Below are positions 25,983 to 35,494 of a stretch of 64,000 bases of DNA, one piece after another (position 1 is the first letter of the stretch; each line of letters opens with the position of its first letter). The stretch covers positions 62,001 to 126,000 of the forward strand of contig NZ_SSOM01000065.1 in assembly GCF_029871235.1 (NCBI RefSeq). Direction: 5' to 3'. Both the position numbers and the translations under genes were made by a program. This DNA is from Pseudomonas sp. BN411 (lineage in GTDB: Bacteria > Pseudomonadota > Gammaproteobacteria > Pseudomonadales > Pseudomonadaceae). The notes under the pieces are model-generated. The model searched no databases. It was not told the origin of the DNA and worked only from the letters and a program-made list of their open reading frames with translations.

Positions 25983-26855
25983 CTAAAGCCTCGCCGTCGA
26001 AAACGTATCGCAGCGCCCCACTTCCCCCTTCTCGAACCCCATCTTGAACCAGCGCACCCGCTGCGCCGAGGTTCCGTGGGTGAAGGAGTCAGGCACCACC
26101 TGGCCACGGCCCTGGCGCTGCAGGCGGTCGTCGCCGATGGCGTTGGCGGCGTTCAGGGCTTCTTCCAAGTCGCCGGGTTCCAGCCAGTTGAGGCGCTTCT
26201 GCGCGTGGTAGGCCCAGACGCCGGCCAGGCAGTCCGCCTGGAGTTCCTGGCGCACCAGCAGGCCGTTGTCGCCTTCCACCCGTTCGCCGCGCTGGCGGGC
26301 GGCGTTGACCTTGGCCGAGACGCCCAGCAGGGTCTGCACGTGGTGGCCTACTTCGTGGGCAATCACATACGCCTGGGCAAAATCGCCGGCGGCCAGGAAG
26401 CGGCTAGCCATTTCCTCGAAGAAGTCCAGGTCCAGGTAGACCTTGCGATCACCCGGACAGTAGAAGGGGCCGACCGCCGATGAGGCGAAGCCGCAGGCCG
26501 ATTGCACGCCGCCGTTGAACAGCACCAGGGTCGGGTCCTGGTATTGGCGACCGGCGGCCTGGAAGATCTCGCGCCAGGTGTCCTCGGTGTCGCCGAGGAT
26601 AGCGCGGACGAACTCGCGCTCCTCCGGGGTGCCCGTCGGCATGGCCGACTGCTGCTGGGGATTGACCGAGGCGTTCTGCTGAGTGATCTGGCCGAGGATC
26701 TGCAGCGGGTCCTCGCCCATCAGCAGGGCGACCACCACCACAATCGCGATCCCGCCCAGTCCCAGTCCCTTGCCACCGCCCAGGCGCATACCGCCGCCAC
26801 CCATGCCTCCAGCGTCTTCCACATTGTCGCTGCGACGCGCTTTTTGCCAGCGCAT
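25983..26855 (-). CDS. Neutral zinc metallopeptidase, YpfJ/KPN_02809 family
   Basis: A 290-residue protein from the ATG at 26855, which is preceded by GAGAGAGGTC. A Gly-rich cytosolic N-terminus (GGMGGGGMRLGGGKGLG) precedes one membrane helix near residues 34-47. The periplasmic domain has the HEVGHH zinc-binding motif (H167, H171) and a downstream QADCLAGVWA where the third ligand lies. It is a membrane-anchored peptidase of unknown substrate. Confidence 0.88.
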   Translation of the reverse strand: MRWQKARRSDNVEDAGGMGGGGMRLGGGKGLGLGGIAIVVVVALLMGEDPLQILGQITQQNASVNPQQQSAMPTGTPEEREFVRAILGDTEDTWREIFQAAGRQYQDPTLVLFNGGVQSACGFASSAVGPFYCPGDRKVYLDLDFFEEMASRFLAAGDFAQAYVIAHEVGHHVQTLLGVSAKVNAARQRGERVEGDNGLLVRQELQADCLAGVWAYHAQKRLNWLEPGDLEEALNAANAIGDDRLQRQGRGQVVPDSFTHGTSAQRVRWFKMGFEKGEVGRCDTFSTARL

Positions 26856-26924
26856 GACCTCTCTCCACACAGAATGCGAGTTATTCAGTGTTGACGCTGG
26901 TGGCGAGTGTCGCCAGCCCGGTCG

Positions 26925-27779
26925 TCAGCCCAACTCGGACAGGGGTGGCAGCAGGCGAGCGTGGGCCAGGAGTTGGACCTCGCCGCCCACCAGCACATTG
27001 CCGGCTGCGGTGACGCACACGTCGAGCCGGCTCGGGCGGCCGAGGAAGCGGCCCTGGGCCAGGGCGAAGGGCTGGTCGGGGCGCTCCAGCCCCTGGGCTA
27101 CGCGCCAGGCGGCCACCGGTCCTGCGGCACTGCCGGTGGCGATGTCTTCCACCACGCCAAGCGGGTCCCAGGTGCGGCCTTCGCGGGCGTCCACATCCAT
27201 CAGGAAGACGAAGGCGGCGCCGATGCCGGCCAGGGCATCGTCCAGCAGTTCGCGCTGCTTCGCCGCCGCCAGTCCGGCGGCGGTCACCGGTAGCAGCAGG
27301 TAGGGCAGGCCGGTGCTGACCACCTGGGCGGGATAGCGGCGGTCGCGCTCACTGCCGAAGGCCGCAGCGAAGGTATCGGCGGCGGCATCGTCCAGCACCT
27401 GGCCGAACTCCGCAGGCCCTTGGTCCATCTCGGCATAGAAACCCTTGCCGTGGCGGCGGGTAGCGATGTGCACCTGCTTCTCCGGCAATTGCAGCAGCCA
27501 CTCGGCGTCGGACTTGCCGCCATGCAGCTGATGCAGCAGCGCGGCGGCGCCGAGTATGGGGTGGCCGGCGAAGGGCAGTTCCTCTTCCACCGTGAACACC
27601 CGCGCGGAGAAGGCGTTGTGGGCATCCAGCGGCGCCAGGAAGATCGACTCGAATTGCCGCAGCTCGCGGGTCAGCTCCTGCATGGCGGCGGGGGAAAGGC
27701 CGCGGCAATCGGGGAAGACGGCCAGGCCATTGCCGGCCAGGACCCGTTCAGCAAACACATCGACTTGCCAGTATTCCAT
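26925..27779 (-). CDS. PhzF-family isomerase/epimerase
   Basis: A 284-residue protein of the diaminopimelate-epimerase-like fold. The catalytic Glu is E44 in RQFESIF, and ELPFAGHPILGAA, VSTGLPYLLLP and DIATGSAAGPVAA are family landmarks. It is not in a phenazine operon, so a role in phenazine synthesis is unlikely; most lone PhzF proteins have unknown substrates. It is codirectional with the DUF411 gene upstream, with a probable terminator between them. Confidence 0.88.
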   Translation of the reverse strand: MEYWQVDVFAERVLAGNGLAVFPDCRGLSPAAMQELTRELRQFESIFLAPLDAHNAFSARVFTVEEELPFAGHPILGAAALLHQLHGGKSDAEWLLQLPEKQVHIATRRHGKGFYAEMDQGPAEFGQVLDDAAADTFAAAFGSERDRRYPAQVVSTGLPYLLLPVTAAGLAAAKQRELLDDALAGIGAAFVFLMDVDAREGRTWDPLGVVEDIATGSAAGPVAAWRVAQGLERPDQPFALAQGRFLGRPSRLDVCVTAAGNVLVGGEVQLLAHARLLPPLSELG

Positions 27780-27796
27780 TTCAGGCTCCAGGGAAA

Positions 27797-27822
27797 TGAA
27801 AACGGCCGCACCAGGCGGCCGT
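27797..27822 (-). terminator. Probable intrinsic terminator of the DUF411 gene
   Basis: Read on the minus strand, ACGGCCG and CGGCCGT form a 7-bp GC stem followed by TTTTC, 18 bases after the DUF411 stop and just before the PhzF start. Confidence 0.6.
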
Positions 27823-27839
27823 TGCGTGAACGCGTGGAT

Positions 27840-28274
27840 TCAGCGTGCAGGATACTCGCTGAGCACGCTCAACTTGCCACCCTGGGCGACGCCGACCACC
27901 TGGTAGGCGTCCTGGCGGTCGCCCATTTCCATGCCGGGGGAGCCGATGGGCATGCCCGGTACGGCGGCGCCCAGCAGGTCGGGACGCTCGCGTAGCTTCA
28001 GCACGTCGCTGGCCGGCACGTGTCCCTCGACGAACTTGCCGTCCACCACGCCGGTGTGGCACGAGCCGAGCTGGTAGGGCACGCCGACGCGCATCTTCAC
28101 CGCGGCCATGTTGGTTTCCTCGTGGTCGCGGACCTGGATGCCGTTGTCCCGCAGGTGGGTGATCCATTCCTTGCAGCAGCCGCAGTTAGGGTCGCGGTAG
28201 ACGTCCATGGTGATGGGGTCGGCGGCCTGGGCGATGCCGGCGAACAGGGTAGTGAGCAGGAGGAGGGAACGCAT
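27840..28274 (-). CDS. DUF411 metal-binding periplasmic protein
   Basis: The product has 144 residues from the ATG at 28274, with a signal peptide (MRSLLLLTTLFAGIAQA). The mature part begins PITMDVYRDPNCGCCKEWITHL with a CGCC motif, then SCHTGVVDGKFVEGHVPASDVLKL and a Met-rich PGMPIGSPGMEMGD. The Cys and Met clusters suggest copper handling in the periplasm, as for DUF411 genes that neighbour copper-resistance genes in other species. No copper operon lies here. Confidence 0.85.
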   Translation of the reverse strand: MRSLLLLTTLFAGIAQAADPITMDVYRDPNCGCCKEWITHLRDNGIQVRDHEETNMAAVKMRVGVPYQLGSCHTGVVDGKFVEGHVPASDVLKLRERPDLLGAAVPGMPIGSPGMEMGDRQDAYQVVGVAQGGKLSVLSEYPAR

Positions 28275-28413
28275 GTGGACTCCTTGCGGCCAGACCGGCC
28301 GGAGACAAAGAAAGGGAGCATAGCGCCGCACCGATTCCGTCCCAAGCACAGGTCTGTTTCAGACTGTTCCCGAGCGGCCTATGCTTTTTCTGACCTTCGC
28401 GCGAGATTCGCCG

Positions 28414-28797
28414 ATGCTCTTCACCCGCATCCTGCTTGGCCTGCAGGCCCTGATCCTTGCCGTCTTCGGCCTGGCCTACTTCATCCGCCCGGAAGAAATG
28501 GCCAGCCTCAGCGGCATGCTGTTGATGGACCCTTCCGCGGTCACCGATGTGCGTGCCTGGTACGGCTGCCTGCCGCTCGGCATCGCCGCGTTCCTCCTGC
28601 TCTCGCAACTGCGCCTGCAACTGGCGCGAGCCTCGCTGGACCTGCTGGTGCTGGTCTACGTCGCCCTCGCCCTGGGACGGATCAGCGGGCTCTGGCTGGA
28701 CGGCAGCCTGGGGCAGACCTTCAACCTCTATGCGCTGCTGTTCGAGGTGGTGTCGGCAGGACTCGCCTTCGTCGCCCTGCGTAGGCTGGATAGCTGA
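28414..28797 (+). CDS. DUF4345-like small membrane protein
   Basis: A 127-residue protein with four predicted helices (LGLQALILAVFGLAYFI, GCLPLGIAAFLLLSQL, LDLLVLVYVALALG, ALLFEVVSAGLAFVAL). It matches the DUF4345 type. An in-frame ATG at 28381 would add 11 residues. Function unknown. The gene stands alone upstream of the arylsulfotransferase and could form a unit with it only by reading through the AT-rich spacer. Confidence 0.75.
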   Translation: MLFTRILLGLQALILAVFGLAYFIRPEEMASLSGMLLMDPSAVTDVRAWYGCLPLGIAAFLLLSQLRLQLARASLDLLVLVYVALALGRISGLWLDGSLGQTFNLYALLFEVVSAGLAFVALRRLDS

Positions 28798-28908
28798 TAT
28801 ATCCAAAAGAGCTATAAATATTTTTATTTCGAATTTTTAGAAATAAAAAATTGCCTTTATAAGAGCGAGAACGACACCTCATCTCGCCCTGAAAAAGGAC
28901 TTTTCCCG
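28798..28908 (+). promoter_or_regulatory. Very AT-rich leader with a perfect inverted repeat
   Basis: This short spacer is far more AT-rich than anything else in the window. TTTTTATTTC (28821-28830) and GAAATAAAAA (28840-28849) form a perfect 10-bp inverted repeat around GAATTTTTA. TATAAATA at 28813 and TATAAG at 28859 are candidate -10 elements. It probably holds the promoter and an operator or a silencer-binding site for the arylsulfotransferase gene. Confidence 0.55.
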
Positions 28909-30627
28909 ATGAACGCCAAGACCGAAACCCCTGATCTTCCCGAAGGCGCCTGCATCACTGCCAAGGTGCCGGAGCGCGGCACCGCCCTGCTCGGCGACGT
29001 GGTGGTCAACCCCTACAAGCTGGCGCCGCTGACCGCGATCATCCGCGACGGTGGCCAGGCCATCAGCGCCGCCCACGTCCGTGTGCTGGGCAAAGGCGAG
29101 CGTGGCGTGGACATCGCCTACGAAGTCTCTGACCGCTCCCTCTGGACCTACGGCGGTATCCCGGTGTTCGGCCTCTACCCGGACCACGTCAACCAGGTGG
29201 AGGTGACCTACAAGCTCGATGGCGAGCGCATTCGCGAGCGCTATCAGGTCTACGCCCCGGCGGTGCGCCTGCCGGTGGTTGCCAACCAGACCGCCGCGCT
29301 GCCGCTGGTGGAGCCGATCAAGGTGGCGCCCGGCTTCGAGCATCGCCTGTACCTGTTCAACCACCTGCTCGGCGAGATTCCCGGCGGCCGCGCCTTCAAA
29401 TGGAACGCCCTGGGCGGTGCCGCGGAGTGGGACCAGGTGGGCAACAACTGGATCTCCGACAGCAACGGTGATGTGCGCTGGTACCTGGATATCGAGCAGA
29501 TCCACGATTCCGGTCGCCGGGACGGCCTGGGCGGCACCATGGGCTTCCAGCAGACCCGCGACGGCAAGCTGATCTGGGGCCAGGGCCAGACCTATTCCAA
29601 GTACGACCTGCTGGGTCGCCGCGTGTGGCAACGCGCCCTGCCGGACAAGTTCGCCGACTTCTCCCACGAGATCCGCGAGACCCCCAACGGCACTTACCTG
29701 CTGCGCGTCGGCACCAGCGACTACCGCCGCCCGGATGGCAAGCGCGTGCGCTCCATCCGCGACCACATTATCGAGGTGAACGAAGCTGGCGACGTGCTGG
29801 ACTTCTGGGACCTGAACCAGATCCTCGACCCCTATCGCGGCGAGCTGCTGGAAACTCTTGGCAAGGCCGCTCTCCAGCTACCGGAAGGCGTGCAGAAGCA
29901 GGACAGCACCGCTGCCAACGAGCTGCTGGAAGGCGACCTGCCGTTCGGCGACACCCCCGGCGTCGGCACCGGCCGCAACTGGGCCCACGTCAACGCCATC
30001 GACTACGACGCCAGCGACGACAGCATCATCATCTCCGCCCGACACCAGGGCGTGGTGAAGATCGGTCGCAACAAGGAGGTGAAATGGATTCTCGCCTCGC
30101 CCCAGGGCTGGCCGGAGCGCCTCAAGTCCAAGGTGCTGACCCCGGTGAATGCCAAGGGTGAAGCGCTCGCGGAGGAGGGCGGACTCTACGCTGAAGGCTT
30201 CGACTGGTCCTGGACCCAGCACACTGCCTGGCTCACCGGCAAAGGCACGTTGAGCGTGTTCGACAACGGCTGGGGCCGCAACTTCGCGCCGACCAAGCTG
30301 GCCGGCAACTACAGCCGCGCGGTGGAGTACCGCATCGACGAGGCGAAGGGTACGGTCGAGCAGGTCTGGGAATACGGCAAGGAACGCGGGGACGAGTGGT
30401 ACAGCCCGGTGACTTCGGTCGTCGAATACCGCGCCGACAAGGACACCCAGTTCATCTACTCGGCTTCGGTGGGCTTCCTCACCCCGGAAAAACTCACCAC
30501 CACCGTGCTCAACGAAGTGAAGTACGGCACCCAAGAGGTACAGGTGGAGCTCAAAGTGAGCAGCCGCCAGCCGGGTAGCGTGGGCTATCGAGCGCTGGTG
30601 ATCGATCTGGCGCGTGCCTTCTCGTAG
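28909..30627 (+). CDS. Aryl-sulfate sulfotransferase (AssT/ASST family)
   Basis: A 572-residue PAPS-independent arylsulfotransferase. It has the six-bladed propeller landmarks and the catalytic histidines: GRNWAHVNAID (H360) and TQHTAWL (H438), the latter matching the transient sulfo-histidine of E. coli AssT. Such enzymes move sulfate from one phenolic ester to another. Unlike the E. coli periplasmic enzyme it shows no signal peptide (MNAKTETPDLPEGACITAK), so it may work in the cytosol, for example in use of sulfate esters as sulfur source. No DsbA/DsbB-like partners are adjacent. Its leader is very AT-rich, suggesting acquisition or special regulation. Confidence 0.88.
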   Translation: MNAKTETPDLPEGACITAKVPERGTALLGDVVVNPYKLAPLTAIIRDGGQAISAAHVRVLGKGERGVDIAYEVSDRSLWTYGGIPVFGLYPDHVNQVEVTYKLDGERIRERYQVYAPAVRLPVVANQTAALPLVEPIKVAPGFEHRLYLFNHLLGEIPGGRAFKWNALGGAAEWDQVGNNWISDSNGDVRWYLDIEQIHDSGRRDGLGGTMGFQQTRDGKLIWGQGQTYSKYDLLGRRVWQRALPDKFADFSHEIRETPNGTYLLRVGTSDYRRPDGKRVRSIRDHIIEVNEAGDVLDFWDLNQILDPYRGELLETLGKAALQLPEGVQKQDSTAANELLEGDLPFGDTPGVGTGRNWAHVNAIDYDASDDSIIISARHQGVVKIGRNKEVKWILASPQGWPERLKSKVLTPVNAKGEALAEEGGLYAEGFDWSWTQHTAWLTGKGTLSVFDNGWGRNFAPTKLAGNYSRAVEYRIDEAKGTVEQVWEYGKERGDEWYSPVTSVVEYRADKDTQFIYSASVGFLTPEKLTTTVLNEVKYGTQEVQVELKVSSRQPGSVGYRALVIDLARAFS

Positions 30628-30639
30628 GCAAGCGCTCTT

Positions 30640-30838
30640 GTAGGTTGGTGCAGAGCGCAGCGAAGCCCAACGATGCCGGGGGGAGCATCGAGCGAGGCTT
30701 GGCTACCCTCTCCCCCGGCCCCTCTCCCGAAGGGCGAGGGGTGACTCACGCCGGTCAGTCCCAGCGCGGACCGCCCCCTCTCCCTCTGGGAGAGGGTTGG
30801 GGTGAGGGTGTTCGATTCCGCTCCGGACCCCAACCTAC
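30640..30838. repeat. Nested repeats: GTAGGTTGG element interrupted by CCCTCTCCC hairpins
   Basis: The left end GTAGGTTGGTGCAGAGCGC and right end CCAACCTAC belong to the class seen at 6752 and 42065. Between them, from about 30700 to 30815, lies CCCTCTCCC...GGGAGAGGG material of the other class. The right end overlaps the trmA stop: the minus-strand TAG at 30835-30837 is part of the GTAG head. Confidence 0.7.
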
Positions 30839-31932
30839 GAGCGCCGCTCCAGCAGCACACCCGATTCCATGTGGTGCGTATAGGGGAACTGGTCGAACAG
30901 CGCGCAGCGCACCACTTTGTGGGTGTCGCTGAGCTGCTGGATGTTCGCGGCCAGGGTCTCCGGGTTGCAGGAGATGTAGAGGATGCGGTCGAAGCGGCGG
31001 GTCAGTTCGCAGGTGTCCGGGTCCATACCAGCACGCGGCGGGTCGACGAAGACGTTGCCGAACTCATAGCCCTTGAGGTCGATGCCGGCCAGGCGGCGGA
31101 ACGGGCGAACCTCGTTCAGCGCCTCGGTCAGCTCCTCGGCGGACAGGCGCACCAGGGTGACGTTATCCACAGCGTTGTCGGCCAGGTTGGCCAGGGCGGC
31201 GTTCACCGAGGTCTTGCTGATCTCGGTGGCCAGCACCTTGCGCACGCGGGTGGCCAGGGGCAGGGTGAAGTTGCCGTTGCCGCAGTAAAGCTCCAGCAGG
31301 TCGTCCTGGCGCTCGCCCAGTACATCGAAGGCCCAGCCCAGCATCTTCTGGTTCACCTCGCCGTTGGGCTGGGTGAAGGCACCCTCCGGCTGGCGATAGC
31401 GGAACATGCGGTCGGCGACGGTCAGCTCTTCCTCGACATAGTCGCGGCCGATGACGATGCGCTTGCCCTTGGAACGGCCCACCAGGCTCACGCCAAGGTC
31501 TGCGGCGAGCTTTTCGGCTTCCGCTTGCCAGGCCTCGTCCAGCGGGCGGTGGTAGCAGAGGGTGATCAGCGCATCGCCGGCCAGGGTGGTGAGGAACTCC
31601 ACCTGGAACAGCTTGAACGACAGCACCTGGCTTGCCTGCCAACCCGCCTTGAGGCGCGGCATCAACTCGTTGATGCGGCGGCTGGCGATGGGGAAGTCCT
31701 CGATCAGGATCGGCGTGAACTTGTCGCCGGCTTCGAACATCGCGTAGTGGCGAGTCTCGTTGCCGGTTTCGCGCCACAGGCGGAACTCGGCGCGAAGGCG
31801 GTAATGCTCGCGGGGGGACTCGAAGACTTCCGGTTCCGGGGCGTCGAAGGGCGCCAGCAGCGCCTTGAGGCGCTGCGTCTTCTCGGTGAGCTGGGCGGCG
31901 TAGGCCGCCGGGTCGAACTGGGGACGACTCAT
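30835..31932 (-). CDS. trmA: tRNA (uracil-54-C5)-methyltransferase TrmA
   Basis: A 365-residue SAM-dependent enzyme that makes ribothymidine at U54 in the T-loop. Recognisable parts are the N-terminal [14 protein letters not shown]-binding part, [16 protein letters not shown] (SAM site), [11 protein letters not shown] and the catalytic [13 protein letters not shown] with the nucleophile Cys. It lacks the 4Fe-4S cluster cysteines of RlmD, and the length fits TrmA. It overlaps the purine permease stop by one base (TGATG). Its stop lies within a repeat. Confidence 0.95.
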   Translation of the reverse strand: MSRPQFDPAAYAAQLTEKTQRLKALLAPFDAPEPEVFESPREHYRLRAEFRLWRETGNETRHYAMFEAGDKFTPILIEDFPIASRRINELMPRLKAGWQASQVLSFKLFQVEFLTTLAGDALITLCYHRPLDEAWQAEAEKLAADLGVSLVGRSKGKRIVIGRDYVEEELTVADRMFRYRQPEGAFTQPNGEVNQKMLGWAFDVLGERQDDLLELYCGNGNFTLPLATRVRKVLATEISKTSVNAALANLADNAVDNVTLVRLSAEELTEALNEVRPFRRLAGIDLKGYEFGNVFVDPPRAGMDPDTCELTRRFDRILYISCNPETLAANIQQLSDTHKVVRCALFDQFPYTHHMESGVLLERRS

Positions 31933-33224
31933 CAGTGGAAGAAACCCATCTTGATAACGAAGAGCACGGCCAGGATCACCAGCGCCGGGCTGAGCTCCTT
32001 GTAGCGGCCAGCCAGGGTCTTGATCGCGGCCCAGGCGATGAAGCCGAAGGCGATGCCGTCGGCGATGGAATAGGTGAACGGCATGGCCAGGGCGGTGATC
32101 AGCACCGGTGCGGCGGTGGTCAGGTCGTGCCAGTCGATCTCGGCGAGGCCCGAGGCCATCAGCACGGCGACAAAGAACAGCGCCGGCGCGGTGGCGAAGG
32201 CCGGCACGCTACCCGCCAGCGGCGAGAGGAACAGGGCCAGCAGGAACAGCACGGCAACCACCAGGGCGGTGAGGCCGGTGCGGCCGCCGGCGCTGACGCC
32301 CGCAGCGGACTCGATGTAGCTGGTGGTGGTGGAGGTGCCCAGCAGGGAACCGCCCATGGCCGCGGTGGAGTCGGCGATCAGGGCGCGGCCCATCTTCGGC
32401 ATGTAGCCGTCGGCGCGCATCAGGCCGGCCTTCTTGGCCACGGCAATGAGGGTGCCGGAGTTGTCGAACAGATCGACGAAGAGGAAGGCGAAGATCACGC
32501 TCACCAGGCCGATTTCCAGGGCACCGGCGATGTCCAGCTGGAGGAAGGTCGGCGCCAGCGACGGCGGCATGGAGAAGATGCCGCCGAACTGGGAAACGCC
32601 CAGTGCGATGCCGGCGATGGTCACGGCGAGGATGCCGATCAGCACGGCGCCGGTCACCTTGCGCGCTTCGAGGGCGACGATCAGGAAGAAGCCGAGCACG
32701 GCGAGGATCGGCTCGGGCTTGGTCAGGTCACCGACCGTCACCATGGTCACCGGGTGGGCGGCGACGATGCCGGCTTTCTGCAGGGCGATCAGTCCGAGGA
32801 ACAGGCCGATGCCGGCGGCGATGGCCGAGCGCAGCTCCAGTGGGATGCTGTTGATGATCCACTCGCGGATCTTGAAGATCGACAACAGGAAGAACATGCA
32901 GGCGGAGAGGAACACCGCGCCCAGGGCCACCTGCCAGGTGTGCCCCATCTGCAGCACCACGGTGTAGGTGAAGAAGGCGTTCAGCCCCATGCCGGGAGCC
33001 AGGGCGATGGGGTAGTTGGCGATCAGCGCCATGACGGTCGAACCGATGGCGGCAGCCAGGCAGGTGGCGACGAACACCGCGCCCTTGTCCATGCCGGTTT
33101 CACCGAGGATGGCCGGGTTGACGAAAAGGATGTAGGCCATCGTCAGGAAGGTCGTCAGACCCGCCAGGATCTCGGTACGCACATTGGTGTCGTGCGCCTT
33201 GAGTTGGAATAGCTTTTCCAGCAT
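31932..33224 (-). CDS. NCS2-family nucleobase permease (adenine/guanine/hypoxanthine type)
   Basis: A 430-residue membrane protein from the ATG at 33224, with GGGGAGCT upstream. The AzgA-like branch is indicated by the start [24 protein letters not shown], the [12 protein letters not shown] segment, and [19 protein letters not shown] followed by [15 protein letters not shown]. Fourteen helices are expected. It imports purine bases by proton symport. It is coupled to trmA and divergent from the DJ-1 gene. Confidence 0.9.
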   Translation of the reverse strand: MLEKLFQLKAHDTNVRTEILAGLTTFLTMAYILFVNPAILGETGMDKGAVFVATCLAAAIGSTVMALIANYPIALAPGMGLNAFFTYTVVLQMGHTWQVALGAVFLSACMFFLLSIFKIREWIINSIPLELRSAIAAGIGLFLGLIALQKAGIVAAHPVTMVTVGDLTKPEPILAVLGFFLIVALEARKVTGAVLIGILAVTIAGIALGVSQFGGIFSMPPSLAPTFLQLDIAGALEIGLVSVIFAFLFVDLFDNSGTLIAVAKKAGLMRADGYMPKMGRALIADSTAAMGGSLLGTSTTTSYIESAAGVSAGGRTGLTALVVAVLFLLALFLSPLAGSVPAFATAPALFFVAVLMASGLAEIDWHDLTTAAPVLITALAMPFTYSIADGIAFGFIAWAAIKTLAGRYKELSPALVILAVLFVIKMGFFH

Positions 33225-33419
33225 GTGTGAGCTCCCCGTGACGCAGTGCGTCGTTGTCATTCAGCTGGCGAAAAGAAAAGCACAAATGCACGGCGCGCGC
33301 GGGCGCCATGGACTTTTCTCTGCCAGTCTGGAAAAAGGCGCGCATCATACCAGCTCACCTGGGAGCGGTGAATTTGTGACCGGACGGACAGCTTCGGTTT
33401 CCAGGAACAGGAGAATGCC

Positions 33420-33986
33420 ATGCACACCCAACCCCAACTCCAGGCCCTGATCGCCGTTGCTGAAGGCGTGGAGGACCTGGAGACCGTGACGCTCATCGAC
33501 GTGCTGCGGCGCGCCGAAATCAAGACGGTGGTGGCCAGCATCGAAACCCGCCGCATGATCACCTTGGCTCGTGGCACCCGCCTGACTGCTGACACCATGT
33601 TGCTGGACGTGCTGGCCCAGGACTACGACCTGATCGTGCTACCCGGCGGCATGCCCGGTGCACAGCGCCTGGGCGAACATGAACCGCTGGGCGAAAAGGT
33701 CCGCGAACAGGCCAAGGCCGGCCGCTTCTTCGCCGCCATCTGCGCATCCCCGGCCATGGCCCTGCAGCCCTTCGGCGTACTGCGCCAGCGCCGCATGACC
33801 TGCTACCCGACCTTCAGCGACCGCCTTTCCGGCTGCACCTTTGTCGACCAGCCGGTGGTGGTGGACGGCAATTGCATCACGGCCCAGGGGCCGGGCAACG
33901 CACTGGCTTTTGCCCTGACTCTGGTGGAGCAGCTGTGCGGCAAGGGCAAACGCAATGAAATCGCCAAGGCGATGTTGGTGCCCTGA
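33420..33986 (+). CDS. DJ-1/PfpI-family protein (YajL-like)
   Basis: A 188-residue protein with the DJ-1 layout: N-terminal ALIAVAEGVEDLE (conserved Glu near 15-18), IVLPGGMPGAQ, and the nucleophile elbow FFAAICASPA with C108. These proteins act as glyoxalase III-like or protein-deglycase-like enzymes or oxidative-stress chaperones; the true activity is debated. It is monocistronic, with AGGAGAATGCC before the start. Confidence 0.9.
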   Translation: MHTQPQLQALIAVAEGVEDLETVTLIDVLRRAEIKTVVASIETRRMITLARGTRLTADTMLLDVLAQDYDLIVLPGGMPGAQRLGEHEPLGEKVREQAKAGRFFAAICASPAMALQPFGVLRQRRMTCYPTFSDRLSGCTFVDQPVVVDGNCITAQGPGNALAFALTLVEQLCGKGKRNEIAKAMLVP

Positions 33987-34009
33987 CGGCGGACTCCTAG
34001 GGGCTTTCC

Positions 34010-34110
34010 TGTGGGGGCGAATTCATTCGCTAGGCAGGACGAAGTCCTGCTCCACGGATGTTGAGGGGGGCAGCTGCGCTGCCCATAGCGAATGAATTCG
34101 CCCCCACAAG
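34010..34110. repeat. REP pair, GTGGGGGCG class
   Basis: Arms GCGAATTCATTCGC and GCGAATGAATTCGC flank GGCAGGACGAAGTCCTGC and GGGCAGCTGCGCTGCCC hairpins. It lies between the convergent DJ-1 and MFS genes. Confidence 0.88.
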
Positions 34111-34130
34111 GAAACGCACCCGGGATGGAC

Positions 34131-35339
34131 TCAGTGCAGCTTGTCCCGCTTGGCCAGGCTCGGGAACAGCTTCATCCACAGCCCGGTCACGATCAGCGTG
34201 CCCACGCCGCCCATGACCACTGCCGGAACCGTGCCGAACCAGGCCGCGGTGACGCCGGACTCGAACTCGCCCAACTGGTTGGAAGCGCCGATGAACAGGC
34301 CGTTCACCGCGCTGACCCGGCCGCGCATCTCGTCCGGGGTGTGCAGCTGCACGAAGGCACCACGGATCACCATGCTGATCATGTCGGCCGCGCCTAGCAC
34401 TGCCAGAACCGCCAGGGAGAACCAGAAGGAGGTGGACAGGCCGAAGGCGATGGTCGCCACGCCGAATATGCCCACCGAGGTGAACATGATCCGCCCGACA
34501 TTGCGCTCGATGGGGAAGCGCGCCAGCCAGAATGACATCAGCAAGGCGCCAACCGCCGGGGCCGAGCGCAGCAGGCCGAGGCCCCAGGGGCCGGTGAGCA
34601 GGATGTCCTTGGCGAACACCGGAAGCAGGGCAGTGGCGCCACCCAGCAGCACGGCGAAGAGATCCAGGGAGATGGCGCCGAGAATGTCCGGGCGGCTGCG
34701 GATGAAGCGGATGCCCGCTAGCAGGTTTTCCAAATTGGCCGGGGCCTTGTTCGCCTGTTGCTGGTTGCTGGAGAGGCCCAGCATCAGGACACAGGCGGCG
34801 ATATAGAGGATGGCCGTCGGTCCATACACCCACAGGCTGCCGAAGGCATACAGCAGACCGCCCAGGGCCGGCGCGACGATGGTGGCCGCCTGCATGGCCG
34901 AGGCCGAAGCAGCCACCGCGCGGGGAAAGAGTTCCTTGGGCACCACGTTGGGCAGCAGCGCCTGGGTGGCCGGCATCTCGAAGGCGCGCGCGGCACCAAG
35001 GACGAAGGCCATGAGGAAGATCAGTTCGCGGCTGGCGCTGTCGGTGGCACTGGCAAATACCAATACGCCGGCCACCAGGGCCTGTAGCACCTGGCAGATG
35101 GCGGCGACGCGGCGGCGGTCGAAGCGGTCGGCCACATGCCCGGTGTGCAGCATGAACAACACGCGCGGCAGGAACTCCACCAGGCCTACCAGACCCAGGT
35201 CGAGCACGTTGCCGGTGAGTTCATAGATGTGCCAGCCGATGGCGACCGTGATCATCTGGAAGCCGCTGGCCGTGCACACGCGCGCGAACCAGAAAGCCAG
35301 GAAGGGGCGGTGATGGCGTAGGAGAGGGGTCTGGGACAT
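34131..35339 (-). CDS. MFS transporter (DHA3/EntS-like)
   Basis: A 402-residue, 12-helix major-facilitator protein. The loop 2-3 motif GHVADRFDRRRVAAICQVLQ is present, and the AFEMPATQALLPNVVPKE segment marks the drug/siderophore exporter DHA3 group. The substrate is unknown. It is divergent from the molybdenum hydroxylase operon, the same arrangement as PA4622 next to PA4621-PA4619 in P. aeruginosa (from memory), so a link to the hydroxylase substrate is plausible. Confidence 0.88.
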   Translation of the reverse strand: MSQTPLLRHHRPFLAFWFARVCTASGFQMITVAIGWHIYELTGNVLDLGLVGLVEFLPRVLFMLHTGHVADRFDRRRVAAICQVLQALVAGVLVFASATDSASRELIFLMAFVLGAARAFEMPATQALLPNVVPKELFPRAVAASASAMQAATIVAPALGGLLYAFGSLWVYGPTAILYIAACVLMLGLSSNQQQANKAPANLENLLAGIRFIRSRPDILGAISLDLFAVLLGGATALLPVFAKDILLTGPWGLGLLRSAPAVGALLMSFWLARFPIERNVGRIMFTSVGIFGVATIAFGLSTSFWFSLAVLAVLGAADMISMVIRGAFVQLHTPDEMRGRVSAVNGLFIGASNQLGEFESGVTAAWFGTVPAVVMGGVGTLIVTGLWMKLFPSLAKRDKLH

Positions 35340-35356
35340 ATCCGAAAATGCTTTCC

Positions 35357-35494
35357 AGGCTGTTGAAAAACTACCTGCGTTGCCGATACGGCGTTAAAAA
35401 CGGCCTCAGAATGCTCATTTACAACTCGTAAACTCCGCTTCTTCGGCCGTTTTTGCCTTGTCTCGGCTGCCTCGCCTACGTTTTTCAACAACCT
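35357..35494. repeat. ~138-bp palindrome with conserved 27-base core, copy 1
   Basis: AGGCTGTTGAAAAAC at the left pairs with GTTTTTCAACAACCT at the right. Inside, AAAAACGGCC (35396-35405) pairs with GGCCGTTTTT (35445-35454). The centre (35412-35438) contains TTTACAACTCGTAAA and is identical to the centre of the element at 51399-51539, although the outer stems differ in sequence. Confidence 0.8.

Noticed and set aside
26925-27779. Phenazine biosynthesis locus
   Set aside because: A lone PhzF-family gene; no phzA-G neighbours.
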